Translations under genes and position numbers: made by a program | The notes under the pieces: model-generated | Seen by the model: the letters and a program-made list of their open reading frames with translations, nothing else | The model's database searches: none | What the model was told of the DNA's origin: nothing | Shown: positions 54,811 through 63,204 of the stretch, piece after piece | Position numbering within the stretch: the first letter of the stretch is position 1 | Layout: each line of letters starts with the position of its first letter | Assembly (NCBI GenBank): GCA_043747745.1 | Contig: JAYTOP010000035.1 | Span: 1-64,000 of the forward strand | Reading direction: 5' to 3' | Origin: SZAS-103 sp043747745 | GTDB lineage: Bacteria; Pseudomonadota; Gammaproteobacteria; Xanthomonadales; Xanthomonadaceae | Length of the DNA: 64,000 nucleotides

Positions 54811-54840
54811 GTAGGGCGGTTGAGCCGCAATGCGGCGTAC
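54811..54840. repeat. Relic of a 'gtagggcgg' intergenic repeat
   Basis: GTAGGGCGGTTGAGCCGCAA followed by TGCGGCGTAC resembles the common proteobacterial 'gtagggcgggt..gccgcaaggcgtaac' intergenic repeat in degraded form (from memory). The rest of the 253-base gap after clpA holds nothing recognised. Confidence 0.3.
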
Positions 54841-55001
54841 TCCGTCATCCGCATCGACCCGTATCGTCGCGATGCACACTTGGAAAGACGGATTGCGCTT
54901 GATTCCTGAGACTATCCAGGCACGCACGGCGTCTGCCGATTTCAAGCGTTGTTCTACCCCAAAACCGTTACACTGCGCGCCTTTCCTTGAAGGGGTAAGA
55001 C

Positions 55002-55160
55002 ATGCGGCCGCTGGTGTTTGATGAGATGCATGTAGGCGATCTGGCTATGTTGCGCGAAGCGGGTTACGGCATCTGGATTTCCGACCCGAGCAAGGATCCA
55101 GCGGTGCCCGCGGACGTAGTATGTGCGCGTCCGGCCATCCTCAACATTGAGATGCCCTGA
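55002..55160 (+). CDS. Small hypothetical protein coupled to the phosphatase gene
   Basis: 52 codons from the ATG at 55002, product MRPLVFDEMHVGDLAMLREA... ending ARPAILNIEMP. AAGGGG lies 6 bases before the start. The stop overlaps the next gene as TGATG at 55158-55162, the same coupling used by real genes in this genome. No signal peptide or membrane helix; no family recognised. It could be a leader peptide or the remnant of a longer protein. Confidence 0.5.
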   Translation: MRPLVFDEMHVGDLAMLREAGYGIWISDPSKDPAVPADVVCARPAILNIEMP

Positions 55161-55810
55161 TGCGATTGCTCTTGGTACGTCATGGTGAAACTCCGTGGAA
55201 CGCGGAAGGCCGCTACCAAGGCCAGACCGATATTCCGTTGTCGGCGATTGGCGAGGAACAGGCGCGCAAGCTCGGCGTGCGCCTGGGGGATGTCGACATC
55301 ACGCGTGCGGTCGCGTCGCCGTTGTCGCGAGCGCGGCGTACTGCCCAGCTTGCCCTTGGCGCATTGCGCGAGTCGATCCTGACAACGGACGGCGGCTTGC
55401 AGGAAATCCACCATGGCGACTGGGAAGGCAAGCTCGCGCGCGAGATCGCCGAGGCGGATGGTGGGCGTTTCGCAGCATGGCGCAGCGCGCCGGAATCGGT
55501 ATTGATGCCGGGGCCGGGTGGGGAGTCACTCAACCACGTGCTGAAACGCGCATGGGTTTCGTTACAAGCTGCAATGGTGGGCCTCGGTCAGGACGACACG
55601 CTGCTGGTCGTTGCGCACGATGCAGTCAATCGCCTACTGCTATGCCGCGTGCTGGGAATCCCGCTGTCGAAACTGTGGGGGTTCCGGCAAGCGCCGACCA
55701 CGCTCAACCTGCTGGAAGGCGCTGACGTCGATCATCTGGAAGTCGTGCGTTTGAACGATTGCAGCCATCACACGGCGCTGTTCGGTGAAGCAGTGCATCG
55801 CGCGTTGTGA
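55160..55810 (+). CDS. Histidine phosphatase family protein (phosphoglycerate mutase-like)
   Basis: 216 residues of the branch-1 histidine phosphatase superfamily. The catalytic RHGET (residues 7-11), SPLSRARRTAQ, the acid Glu in LQEIHHGDWEG and the second His in VVAHDAVNRLLL are all present. The substrate cannot be told: GpmB-type, alpha-ribazole phosphatase (CobC) and sugar-phosphatase forms share these motifs. Coupled to the small upstream frame; ends at a bidirectional terminator facing infA. Confidence 0.85.
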   Translation: MRLLLVRHGETPWNAEGRYQGQTDIPLSAIGEEQARKLGVRLGDVDITRAVASPLSRARRTAQLALGALRESILTTDGGLQEIHHGDWEGKLAREIAEADGGRFAAWRSAPESVLMPGPGGESLNHVLKRAWVSLQAAMVGLGQDDTLLVVAHDAVNRLLLCRVLGIPLSKLWGFRQAPTTLNLLEGADVDHLEVVRLNDCSHHTALFGEAVHRAL

Positions 55811-55848
55811 AGATTCCTTTCCCGCAAGGAGATGGGGCGGATTCAAAC

Positions 55849-55878
55849 GAAAAACGGCGACCATGAGTCGCCTTTTTT
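55849..55878. terminator. Bidirectional rho-independent terminator
   Basis: GGCGAC (55856-55861), loop CATGA, GTCGCC (55867-55872), then TTTTTT on the + side and an A-run (AAAAA, before 55855) giving U's on the - side. It sits between the convergent phosphatase and infA genes. Confidence 0.8.
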
Positions 55879-55913
55879 ATCGCGAATGCAGCGGGATTAC
55901 CTCATGCCCGCAC

Positions 55914-56132
55914 TCACTTCATGCGGTAAGTGATGCGGCCCTTGCTGAGATCGTAGGGCGTCATCTCGATCTTGACCTTGTCGCCGGTCAGGATGCGAAT
56001 GTAGTTCTTGCGCATGCGCCCGGAAATATGGGCGATGATCACGTGGCTGTTTTCAAGCTTCACGCGGAACATGGTGTTCGGCAAGGTTTCGAGGATGGTT
56101 CCCTCGAGTTCGATAGCGTCGTCTTTCGACAT
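55914..56132 (-). CDS. infA: Translation initiation factor IF-1
   Basis: 72-residue S1-like OB-fold protein (MSKDDAIELEGTILETLPN ... GRMRKNYIRILTGDKVKIEM ... GRITYRMK), almost identical in form to other gammaproteobacterial IF-1. Order clpA/infA/aat is conserved in Gammaproteobacteria. Own promoter likely in the 78-base gap to aat. Confidence 0.98.
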   Translation of the reverse strand: MSKDDAIELEGTILETLPNTMFRVKLENSHVIIAHISGRMRKNYIRILTGDKVKIEMTPYDLSKGRITYRMK

Positions 56133-56210
56133 GCGGTGCCTGGATAGCTGCGGGAGTCGCGCTTAAGTCCTCAATTGTGCCATGCGGCACATTGCGAGGT
56201 CAAAAATCTG

Positions 56211-56963
56211 TTAATCGGGGTGCTGGAGCGTGTCGAGCAGCCAGTCGATGCCACGCTTGCCAACAGCCTGTGCCCATGGCCCAATCTCGGCCACGAGCGT
56301 GGTTTGTAGCGCGACGACCTTCAGGAAGTCGTTGCGGGGTAGGGTCTTGGCACCCATCGCCACGAGATGCGGCGACTCGACCTGCGCATCGAACAGCGGC
56401 CAGCCCCATTCGCGCAGCATCGCCGCCAATGCAGCCAATGCGATCTTCGAGCCGCCCGACACCGCGCTGAACATGCTTTCGGCGAAAAACATCCGCCCGA
56501 TCGCGACGCCGTAAAGACCGCCAACCAGCAGCGCACCATCCCAGACTTCGATCGCATGCGCGTGACCGAGCCGGTGCAACTCGCCATAGGCAGCGCGCAT
56601 CGCGGGCGTGATCCAGGTTCCATGCTGACCAGCACGTGGACTGTGCGCGCAATTCAGCACGACGCGATCGAACGCGGTATCGGCGCGGATCGTCCAGTCC
56701 AGCGCGCGCAGTTCGCGCCGGAATCGACGCGACAGATGCACGCCATCGCTGCGAAATACCATGCGCGGATCGGGGCTCCACCACAGAATCGGCTGGCCTT
56801 CCGAGTACCACGGAAAAATTCCGTGCCGATACGCATTGATCAGCCGCGCTGGCGACAGGTCGCCGCCGAACGCAAGCAGGCCGTCGGGTTCACGCAGCGC
56901 GCTATGCGGGTCGGGAAACGGCGCATCAGGATCAGTCGCAAGCAATGGAAGCCGCAGTGTCAT
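56211..56963 (-). CDS. aat: Leucyl/phenylalanyl-tRNA-protein transferase
   Basis: 250 residues. Adds Leu or Phe to N-terminal Arg/Lys of proteins, making ClpS-ClpAP substrates. Motifs: GLLAFGGDLSPARLINAYRHGIFPWY, ILWWSPDPRMVF, YGVAIGRMFFAESMFS and GGSKIALAAL. Its ATG overlaps the upstream acyltransferase gene by 4 bases. Confidence 0.96.
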   Translation of the reverse strand: MTLRLPLLATDPDAPFPDPHSALREPDGLLAFGGDLSPARLINAYRHGIFPWYSEGQPILWWSPDPRMVFRSDGVHLSRRFRRELRALDWTIRADTAFDRVVLNCAHSPRAGQHGTWITPAMRAAYGELHRLGHAHAIEVWDGALLVGGLYGVAIGRMFFAESMFSAVSGGSKIALAALAAMLREWGWPLFDAQVESPHLVAMGAKTLPRNDFLKVVALQTTLVAEIGPWAQAVGKRGIDWLLDTLQHPD

Positions 56964-58144
56964 CGTGCGGCGTCATTGCGATAGGGCGAATGCGCGAGCA
57001 CTGCCTGTCGATACTGTTCGACAGCCCGGCATTCCTCGATGCACCAGCGCGCGAATGCATGGTCGAGGCCGGGTTCGATGAAATGGTGGCGACTGCGCGT
57101 GATCACCGGCAGGAAACCGCGTGCGATCTTGTGCTCGCCCTGCGCGCCAGGCTCGAACACGCGCAAGCCCTCGCGCAGGCAATAGTCGATGCCCTGGTAA
57201 TAGCAGGTCTCGAAATGCAGTCCGGGGATGTCCTCGAAGCAACCCCAGTAGCGGCCATACAAAGTGTCGTCGCCGTCGCACAAGGATGTGCCAGTGTCGC
57301 GGGAGGCAGGATGCCGGGAGCGACCACTCAGGCACAAGGCACCCGCGATGGTCGTTCCATTTCGCTGTGCGAGTACCAATACCAGCGCACGCGGCATCGT
57401 CGTCGCGAGGTGCTGGAAGAATGGCAGCGTGAGCGCAGCGGAATTGCCCTTGTCGGCGAACGCGCACAAGTACAGCTGATGCATGTCGATGATGTCGGAC
57501 TGGCTGGCGTCAGCGCCATGCACGATTCGGAACGTGACGCCGGCATCGCGCACCTGCGCGCGTTCGTGGCGGATGTTCTTGCGCTTCTTCGATTGCAGCG
57601 CCGCGAGGAAATCGTCGAAGGTGCGCCAGCCGACATCGTTGCGCCAGTGGAATTGCGCGTCGGTACGTTCCAGCCAGTCGACGGGGCATGCCGAGTTGTC
57701 GGCATCGGTCACGAAGTTCGCGTGCATCGACGACAGCTTGAGCTGCTGTGCCGATTCGACGATCAAACGACAAAACACATCGCGTGTCGTGGCATCGCGC
57801 GCGAGCAGGCGCGGCCCCGTCACCGGCGTGTAGGGAATCGCGAACAGCCATTTCGGATAGTAGTCGCGACCCGCGCGTTCGACCGCTGCTGCCCATTGAT
57901 GATCGAACACGAACTCGCCATGCGAGTTGCCCTTCAGGTATCCGGGTGCTGCTGCGAGCAGGGTATCGCCATCCCACAACGCCGGATGCAGCGGCGTCCA
58001 GCCCCAGTTCGGTCGCAGGCAGCCGTGTTGTTCAAGCCCAGCGAGAAATGCGTGCGCGACGAATGGATTGCGACCATCGTGCAGCGCATCCCATTGCGCT
58101 GCGGGGATCTCGGCGAGCGATTTGTGCATGCGGAATTCGGGCAT
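56960..58144 (-). CDS. GNAT-family acyltransferase (COG3146 / DUF482 type)
   Basis: 394 residues. NPFVAHAFLAGLEQHGC, SMHANFVTDAD, HWRNDVGWRTFDDFLAAL-SKKRKNIRHER and FEPGAQGEHKIARGFLPV are hallmarks of the peptidogalycan-type GNAT family found next to aat in many Proteobacteria. The gene directly precedes and overlaps aat, where an arginyltransferase-like gene (ate/bpt) is often found; this family is distinct. Substrate unknown. Two GNAT-like halves are likely, as in FemX-type enzymes. Confidence 0.8.
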   Translation of the reverse strand: MPEFRMHKSLAEIPAAQWDALHDGRNPFVAHAFLAGLEQHGCLRPNWGWTPLHPALWDGDTLLAAAPGYLKGNSHGEFVFDHQWAAAVERAGRDYYPKWLFAIPYTPVTGPRLLARDATTRDVFCRLIVESAQQLKLSSMHANFVTDADNSACPVDWLERTDAQFHWRNDVGWRTFDDFLAALQSKKRKNIRHERAQVRDAGVTFRIVHGADASQSDIIDMHQLYLCAFADKGNSAALTLPFFQHLATTMPRALVLVLAQRNGTTIAGALCLSGRSRHPASRDTGTSLCDGDDTLYGRYWGCFEDIPGLHFETCYYQGIDYCLREGLRVFEPGAQGEHKIARGFLPVITRSRHHFIEPGLDHAFARWCIEECRAVEQYRQAVLAHSPYRNDAAR

Positions 58145-58314
58145 GCCACAAGACTAACCGACGCGGCGCTCTTTGTTTCCTTCTGCCTGCGGGCTGAAGG
58201 TGCGCATTTGCGAACCATGAGATCGCCGACAGATTAGCATCTGATCACCATGCTGCGCATGGCGTTGAGGCTTCCCGCGATCAAGCAGGCCTGTCTGGCG
58301 CAAACGTTTTCAAG

Positions 58315-58340
58315 CAAACGCCCCGAATCCGGGGCGTTTG
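58315..58340. terminator. Strong hairpin after the GSGD-repeat gene
   Basis: CAAACGCCCCG (58315-58325), loop AATC, CGGGGCGTTTG (58330-58340): 11 perfect base pairs, 35 bases past the stop of the - strand gene 58375-59148. The flanking U-tracts are weak. The 230-base spacer up to the acyltransferase gene holds no other feature. Confidence 0.6.
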
Positions 58341-58374
58341 CCTTGTCACTCCCACCACGGGAACCAGCCAGTCC

Positions 58375-59148
58375 TCAATCGTCCTTCGGAATATCGACGC
58401 GCCCGGCGACGCTATCGTGCGAGATGTCGCCGCTGCCGAGTCTGGCGACATGGAGGTCGTGCGCTACGCTCTTCACGCGCAGATCGCCGGAGCCGATCGA
58501 TTTGACATCGACGGTCCCGCCGATCGCGCGCAGGTCGGCATCGCCCGATCCGATGCTTCCGATCCAGATATCGCCACGCACGCGATTGACGGTGAAGTCT
58601 CCCGAACCGATCGATGCGACATGGGTTTCGCCGACGTTTTCTGCGGTGATGTCGCCCGATCCGACGTGCGCGTCGAAACGATTGCGCACGCCATTGACGT
58701 GAAGGTCGCCGGATCCGACGCTGGCGGCGAGCTGGGCGACGTCCGCCACATGCGCATCGCCCGAGCCGACATCCAGTTCCACCGCAAGATCGGCTGGCAC
58801 GTTCACCTGCAGATCCAGGTAGGCGTAACGCGATACGCCGAACAGGCTGACGTTCCAGCTGGAGGACGTGTTTACGGCCGTTAGGAGCAAGCGGTCGCCG
58901 TCGCGACGTTGGGTGACTTGCAGTGTCGCGAGGCGATCCTGCGAACTCGCGCAGGCGCGGCCATGGACTTGTGCCGTCGATGCGGCGGCACCTTTCAGAT
59001 TGAGGTTGTGCTGGCCGATGTCGATGATCAGCGTGTGCACGGACGTGAGATCGAGCGCCGCATTACGCGGTGCCTGGAATTTGCATTCGTCAGCGGCATA
59101 CGCGAATGACGGTGTCAGCAGCACAGCGCAGATCAGGAGTTTCCACAT
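58375..59148 (-). CDS. Secreted GSGD-repeat beta-helix protein (GIN/DUF4097-like)
   Basis: 257 residues with a signal peptide (MWKLLICAVLLTPSFAYA). From about residue 118 the motif [VIL]GSGD recurs seven times at 17-24-residue intervals (VGSGDAHV, VGSGDLHV, VGSGDITA, IGSGDFTV, IGSGDADL, IGSGDLRV, LGSGDISH), forming a right-handed beta-helix or GIN-type stack. AAGGA RBS. GIN/DUF2807 and DUF4097 proteins are secreted or membrane-tethered and of unknown function. It lies downstream of the GntR-ABC operon in the same direction. Confidence 0.8.
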   Translation of the reverse strand: MWKLLICAVLLTPSFAYAADECKFQAPRNAALDLTSVHTLIIDIGQHNLNLKGAAASTAQVHGRACASSQDRLATLQVTQRRDGDRLLLTAVNTSSSWNVSLFGVSRYAYLDLQVNVPADLAVELDVGSGDAHVADVAQLAASVGSGDLHVNGVRNRFDAHVGSGDITAENVGETHVASIGSGDFTVNRVRGDIWIGSIGSGDADLRAIGGTVDVKSIGSGDLRVKSVAHDLHVARLGSGDISHDSVAGRVDIPKDD

Positions 59149-59243
59149 GGTCGTGATCCTTCGGAGTGAAGCAGCGGGATTGCGGTTGACAGGATGGATG
59201 CGCAAAGGAGCATGGCGGTTGCAGCGACTCGCGATGCGTCAGC

Positions 59244-59771
59244 CTATTGCGAACGGCAATCGCTGACTTCGTTTGCTTCGATCGTCGCATACGGCTTGAA
59301 CGCGGGCAGGGCGCTGGCGATGACTGTCTGTTTTGCACGCAATGCTTCCACGTCGTTGCAGACCGCCATCGCTTTCGTCTCGATTCCTTTCGCTTTCGCA
59401 TCGATCGCCGGGCCGATGCTGTCGGGATTTCCATGCGCCAAGCCCGAGGCAACAGTTCCGATCGCTTGACCGGCCATCGCTGCGCCCGCCTTGCCGGTGG
59501 CGATGCCGTCGTTGCGCAGCGCCATCACTTGCGCGTAGTACTGCTTGAGCAGGTCGCGCTGCTCGGAAGTCAGCGTCACGACTTTCCCGTCGATACTCAG
59601 ATCGCCTGCCGGAGTGACGGTTGCATCCGATGCGTTGCGCGCATGAACCGCGATGTTGCCTTCGTGGATCGTGATGTGATCGAACACGGAGCTATCGTCG
59701 TCGCGCATGTAGCAACCCGATAGGGCCGTTGCAACGGTGAGCACTAACGCGAATGTGCGGATCATGTTCAT
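59244..59771 (-). CDS. DUF2884 (YggN-like) lipoprotein
   Basis: 175 residues. Lipobox ALSGC (Cys20), then an N-terminal domain (DHITIHEGNIAVHARNAS...GDLSIDGKVVTLTSEQRDLLKQYYAQV) of the DUF2884/YggN kind, and a small Ala/Gly-rich hydrophobic segment (GKAGAAMAGQAIGTVASGLA). AAGGAAA RBS. Function unknown. It sits between the ABC permease gene and the GSGD-repeat gene, so the envelope proteins of this block are probably co-expressed in part. Confidence 0.8.
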   Translation of the reverse strand: MNMIRTFALVLTVATALSGCYMRDDDSSVFDHITIHEGNIAVHARNASDATVTPAGDLSIDGKVVTLTSEQRDLLKQYYAQVMALRNDGIATGKAGAAMAGQAIGTVASGLAHGNPDSIGPAIDAKAKGIETKAMAVCNDVEALRAKQTVIASALPAFKPYATIEANEVSDCRSQ

Positions 59772-59847
59772 GGTGGTTTCCTTGGAAGACACGTTGGATT
59801 CCTTGAAAATGAAGGAGTAATTTTCGGCCGGCCTCCAGCCTGATGCT

Positions 59848-59878
59848 GGATGCGATCTGCCATCTGCAGATCGCATCC
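59848..59878. repeat. Perfect 12-bp hairpin after the ABC permease gene
   Basis: GGATGCGATCTG (59848-59859), 7-base loop, CAGATCGCATCC (59867-59878). It starts 10 bases beyond the permease stop on the - strand. No U-run, so it is more likely an mRNA 3' stabiliser or processing site, reducing expression of the downstream lipoprotein relative to the transporter. Confidence 0.55.
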
Positions 59879-59887
59879 AATCCAGAA

Positions 59888-60880
59888 TCAGCCCTCATCC
59901 CGCCAGCGGCGGAGGCGGATCGCGACGTAGATCATCGCTGCGCCGGCTGCGATGCCGATCCATGCATCGGGAGTTGCGAGGACACGCCAGGATTGCGACA
60001 ACACCAATCCCAAGTTGTCCGAATTCTGGTGAATGCCCGCTCCGATATCGCCGCCGTTGGGGATTCCGTGATGCACGAACCACATGCCGGGAATCACGCT
60101 GAGCAAGCCCCGCATCACGATGTGTTGCCAGAACCAGCCGATGTTCCATCCGAAGTTGAACATCGCGTTGAACCACGTCAGCAATGAACCAGTCAGCAGC
60201 GGAACCCCAACAGCCCACAGAAACGGTTTGGTACGTGCCCACGCCGAAACCATCATCAGCCAGCCGACTGTGGGAAGCGCCCAAAGGATATACACCGGCA
60301 ACATCGCAGCGATCTGCAGTGGCGCAAGGTACAAATCGGGCGTACTGAATATCTGACCGCTCATGTGCAGGCCTGACATGGCCGCTGCGATGCAGCCCAG
60401 GAGCAGCACCAGCACCGACATCAGCGTGGCGACTGCAAGTGTGATCAAAGGAGCAACGATCAAGCCGATCGCCACCTTTGAAAGCACCGTGTCTCCATCG
60501 GAGATCGGCAGCGACTTCCAGAACAGCACACTGCGGTCCTTTCGTTCGTCGAATAGCGCCCCGAGGCAAAAGAAGAACACGACGAACGGCAGGACCAGGA
60601 ATAACGGTGCCGAGACGCCCATGTAACCTGCGGCCACCGCGATCGCGCCTTCGCGTTGTTGCTCGGGAGTCATTGCCGTCGACAGATCCGTCACCGTCGA
60701 TACGGTCGTGCCGTTGACCATCGTTGAACTGAAGCCGTGCCTGGTGCCCATTGCCACGGCCGTGAACATGGTGGCGGCGATGAAGAACGTCATGATTGCG
60801 CCGACCACCACCGGCGCCCAGAAGAAGCCGCCCTTGTGCTCCCAGTATTCGCGCTTGATGAGCCATTTCATGGTGTTCAT
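59888..60880 (-). CDS. ABC transporter permease
   Basis: 330 residues with six or so transmembrane segments (for example VVVGAIMTFFIAATMF, APLFLVLPFVVFFFCLGALF, IGLIVAPLITLAVATLMSVLVLLLG, IAAMLPVYILWALPTVGWLMM). FDERKDRSVLFWKSLPISD, the loop before a helix, is common in ABC-2-type exporters of the YtrC/NatB group. Substrate unknown. Overlaps the ATPase gene by 4 bases. A hairpin follows its stop. Confidence 0.88.
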   Translation of the reverse strand: MNTMKWLIKREYWEHKGGFFWAPVVVGAIMTFFIAATMFTAVAMGTRHGFSSTMVNGTTVSTVTDLSTAMTPEQQREGAIAVAAGYMGVSAPLFLVLPFVVFFFCLGALFDERKDRSVLFWKSLPISDGDTVLSKVAIGLIVAPLITLAVATLMSVLVLLLGCIAAAMSGLHMSGQIFSTPDLYLAPLQIAAMLPVYILWALPTVGWLMMVSAWARTKPFLWAVGVPLLTGSLLTWFNAMFNFGWNIGWFWQHIVMRGLLSVIPGMWFVHHGIPNGGDIGAGIHQNSDNLGLVLSQSWRVLATPDAWIGIAAGAAMIYVAIRLRRWRDEG

Positions 60881-61734
60881 GCGTAGGTTCCTTTCATGGT
60901 CGCGACGAACAGGTCGGCGATGCCGACGTTGCGGGTTTCTCCCAGCGTCGCGAGTTGCGTGCGCGGCACGCCATCGAACAACATGATCGACTTGCCGAAG
61001 ACCTGGCGTTCGTCGATCGGTTTCAGCGCCTTTGCCGCTTCGATCTTCTCGGCCGGCACCATCACCTCGGTGAAGCGTTCGCCGACTTCGTCCATCGTCG
61101 CCGACAGCACGATCTTGCCTTCGCTGATGAACATCAGGTCGCTGAGGATGTGTTCGATCTCCTCGACCTGGTGGGTGGTGACGATGATCGTCTTCTCTTC
61201 GTCGAAGTAGTCCTCGAGCAGGTTCTGGTAGAACTGCTTGCGGAAGATGATGTCGAGGCCCAGGGTTGGCTCGTCGAGCACCAGCACCTTCGCGTCGATC
61301 GCCATGACCAGGGCGAGATGCAGCTGCACGATCATGCCCTTGGACATCTGCTTGACCTTCATCGCAGGCGTCAGCTTGGTGTGGGTGAGATAACGCTCGG
61401 CCTTGGCGCGGTCGAACTTCGGATGCACGCCGGCGACGAAATCCACCGCGTCGCGTACGCGCAGCCAGCGCGGCAGGATTGCGACATCGGCGATGAAGCA
61501 GACCTGCTGCATCAGTTCGTCGCGTTGCGTGCGCGGGTCCAGACCCAGCACTTTCAGGTCACCCTCGAACGGGATCAGGCCGAGTACGGCTTTCAGCGTG
61601 GTGGTCTTCCCGGAGCCGTTCGGGCCGATCAGGCCGATGATGCGACCGGCAGGAATGTCGAAGCTGACGTTGTCCACGGCGAGTTGCTTGCCGTAGCGCT
61701 TGGTCAGACCCCTGGCGGAAATCACGGCGCTCAC
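60877..61734 (-). CDS. ABC transporter ATP-binding protein (YtrB-like)
   Basis: 285 residues. Walker A GPNGSGKTT, Q-loop FIADVAILPRW, a degenerate signature QMSKGMIVQLHLAL in place of LSGGQ, Walker B VLVLDEPTLGLD and the H-loop VTTHQVEEIE. A C-terminal extension of about 65 residues is typical of this group. GTG start overlapping the GntR stop (GTGA). GntR-ATPase-permease is the YtrA-B-C arrangement. Confidence 0.92.
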   Translation of the reverse strand: MSAVISARGLTKRYGKQLAVDNVSFDIPAGRIIGLIGPNGSGKTTTLKAVLGLIPFEGDLKVLGLDPRTQRDELMQQVCFIADVAILPRWLRVRDAVDFVAGVHPKFDRAKAERYLTHTKLTPAMKVKQMSKGMIVQLHLALVMAIDAKVLVLDEPTLGLDIIFRKQFYQNLLEDYFDEEKTIIVTTHQVEEIEHILSDLMFISEGKIVLSATMDEVGERFTEVMVPAEKIEAAKALKPIDERQVFGKSIMLFDGVPRTQLATLGETRNVGIADLFVATMKGTYA

Positions 61735-62117
61735 GATTGTTTCTCCTGCGCGAGCTTTTCTGACGCGGCCGCGCGCTTCAGCAAATCCTCAACCCGCAGG
61801 CCCAGCCGCTGGATGCGCTCGACCATCGCCGGCCATTCCTCGCTCAGGAAGCGCTCGCGTTCGGAAGCCAGCAGCTTGCCGGTTGCGCCTTCGGTCACGT
61901 ACATGCCAAGTCCCCTTCGTTTTTCCACAAGTGTTTCGTCGGCGAGCTCTTGATAGGCGCGCGAGACGGTAATTGGATTCAGCTGATATTCGGCGGCAAT
62001 CTGGCGCACCGAGGGCAGGACGTCGCCGGGCTTGAGCTGCCCTTCGAGCATCATCACCACGATGCGCTCCTTCAATTGCCGATAGATCGGCGCGTTGTCG
62101 TTCCAGATGACGGTCAT
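61731..62117 (-). CDS. GntR-family repressor, YtrA subfamily
   Basis: 128 residues. Short C-terminal tail after the GntR winged helix (NAPIYRQLKERIVVMMLEGQ, LPSVRQIAAEYQLNPITVSRAYQELADETLV, RRGLGMYV), as in YtrA regulators that sit in front of ABC transporters. Probably represses its own operon through the palindrome at 62415-62432. Its ATG begins one base after the stop of the upstream small gene. Confidence 0.92.
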   Translation of the reverse strand: MTVIWNDNAPIYRQLKERIVVMMLEGQLKPGDVLPSVRQIAAEYQLNPITVSRAYQELADETLVEKRRGLGMYVTEGATGKLLASERERFLSEEWPAMVERIQRLGLRVEDLLKRAAASEKLAQEKQS

Positions 62118-62118
62118 G

Positions 62119-62379
62119 TCAATTGACCCGACGCTGCGGCAGCGACAGAGCAAACGAGAAGTAGGGCATCGCCAGATTCATCCGGTTGCTGTGGCGTGCA
62201 GGGACGGCCGCAAATTGCGGCGCGTCGTTGATGATCTCCCCGGTGACAAGGATGTGCAGCGTCTGCGTGGGTTGTGGCACGGCGGTGGCTTCGAGCGGGT
62301 GCCCGAGCATCCAGCCGGCAACGACGAACAGCGACGCGGCGATCAGCGCGGTCAGCGTGTTCCGGGTCTTGCTGTACAT
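62119..62379 (-). CDS. Small membrane-anchored hypothetical protein
   Basis: 86 residues. One hydrophobic N-terminal segment (LTALIAASLFVVAGWMLG, about 9-26) as a signal anchor, then a short extracytoplasmic part ending YFSFALSLPQRRVN. AGGGAG RBS 6 bases before the ATG. First gene of the GntR-ABC operon. No family recognised; small membrane proteins in YtrA-type operons can be part of the transporter or its sensor. Confidence 0.7.
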   Translation of the reverse strand: MYSKTRNTLTALIAASLFVVAGWMLGHPLEATAVPQPTQTLHILVTGEIINDAPQFAAVPARHSNRMNLAMPYFSFALSLPQRRVN

Positions 62380-62414
62380 GACGCACTCCCTGTGGGGTGA
62401 TGTATGGGTTAGGT

Positions 62415-62452
62415 GTTGTAGTGAACTATAACAGCAAAAAACCCCTTGTCAA
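62415..62452 (-). promoter_or_regulatory. Promoter and operator of the GntR-ABC operon
   Basis: On the - strand TTGACA (62452-62447), 16 bp, TATAGT (62430-62425). An 18-bp imperfect palindrome GTTATAGT-TC-ACTACAAC (62432-62415, one mismatch between half-sites) covers the -10 box, a natural place for the YtrA-type repressor to bind. Leader about 40 bases. Confidence 0.7.
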
Positions 62453-62526
62453 CGACCCATCGCACAATTTCACCCCAACTGAAGACATACCCGCCTACCA
62501 TCCTCCATCGACCCGAGGACCACACC

Positions 62527-63138
62527 ATGAACATGAAGCTGCTGCTGTCCCTGATACTGACCGTCGCATGTGCCGCACCAACGTTCGCAGCACCGGCTGC
62601 GACTGCGGATTCCAGCCTGCTCAACGTGAGCTATCGCCCATTGGCAGGCGAAGGCCAAGTCAACCTCCAGCAGGCCTATGCCGGCAAGGTGTTGCTGATC
62701 GTCAACACCGCGAGCAAGTGCGGTAATACGCACCAGTACGAGGGTCTTGAGGCGATGCACGCCAGGTACAAGGACCGTGGTTTTGCGGTGCTGGGCTTTC
62801 CGTCCAATGATTTTCTTGGCCAGGAGCCTGGCGATGAGAAGCACATCAAGGATTTCTGCACATTGACCTACGGCGTGAAGTTCCCGATGTTCGAGAAGGT
62901 CCACGTCAAAGGCAACGACACGACGCCGTTGTATGTCCGCTTGAAGGCCGCGACTGGCGATGCGCCGGACTGGAACTTCCACAAGTTCCTGATCGACCGC
63001 AACGGCAAGGTCGTCGCCAGTTACGTTGCCAGGACCTTGCCGGACGACCCGAAGCTGGTCGCGGACATCCAGCGCCTGATCGCCGAGCCTGCACCCAAGG
63101 CGGGCATGCAACCAAACGGCGCGCCGAAGCAGCCCTGA
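62527..63138 (+). CDS. Exported glutathione peroxidase
   Basis: 203 residues with a signal peptide (MNMKLLLSLILTVACAAPTFA). GPx motifs are complete: the peroxidatic Cys in NTASKCGNTHQYEGLE, FPSNDFLGQEPG and WNFHKFLID (Cys, Gln, Trp, Asn tetrad). Cys, not selenocysteine. It removes peroxides in the periplasm, probably with thioredoxin-like reductant as for most bacterial GPx. It is divergent from the GntR-ABC operon, sharing a 147-base spacer. Confidence 0.93.
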   Translation: MNMKLLLSLILTVACAAPTFAAPAATADSSLLNVSYRPLAGEGQVNLQQAYAGKVLLIVNTASKCGNTHQYEGLEAMHARYKDRGFAVLGFPSNDFLGQEPGDEKHIKDFCTLTYGVKFPMFEKVHVKGNDTTPLYVRLKAATGDAPDWNFHKFLIDRNGKVVASYVARTLPDDPKLVADIQRLIAEPAPKAGMQPNGAPKQP

Positions 63139-63204
63139 AGCCTGTTGCAAAAGGCTCTCTGCGCGCGGCGGACTTCATCGGTTCCGCCGCTTGTTCGATC
63201 GCGA

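Noticed and set aside
62689..62760. Selenoprotein glutathione peroxidase
   Set aside because: The active-site codon in ASKCG is a Cys codon (tgc), not TGA.
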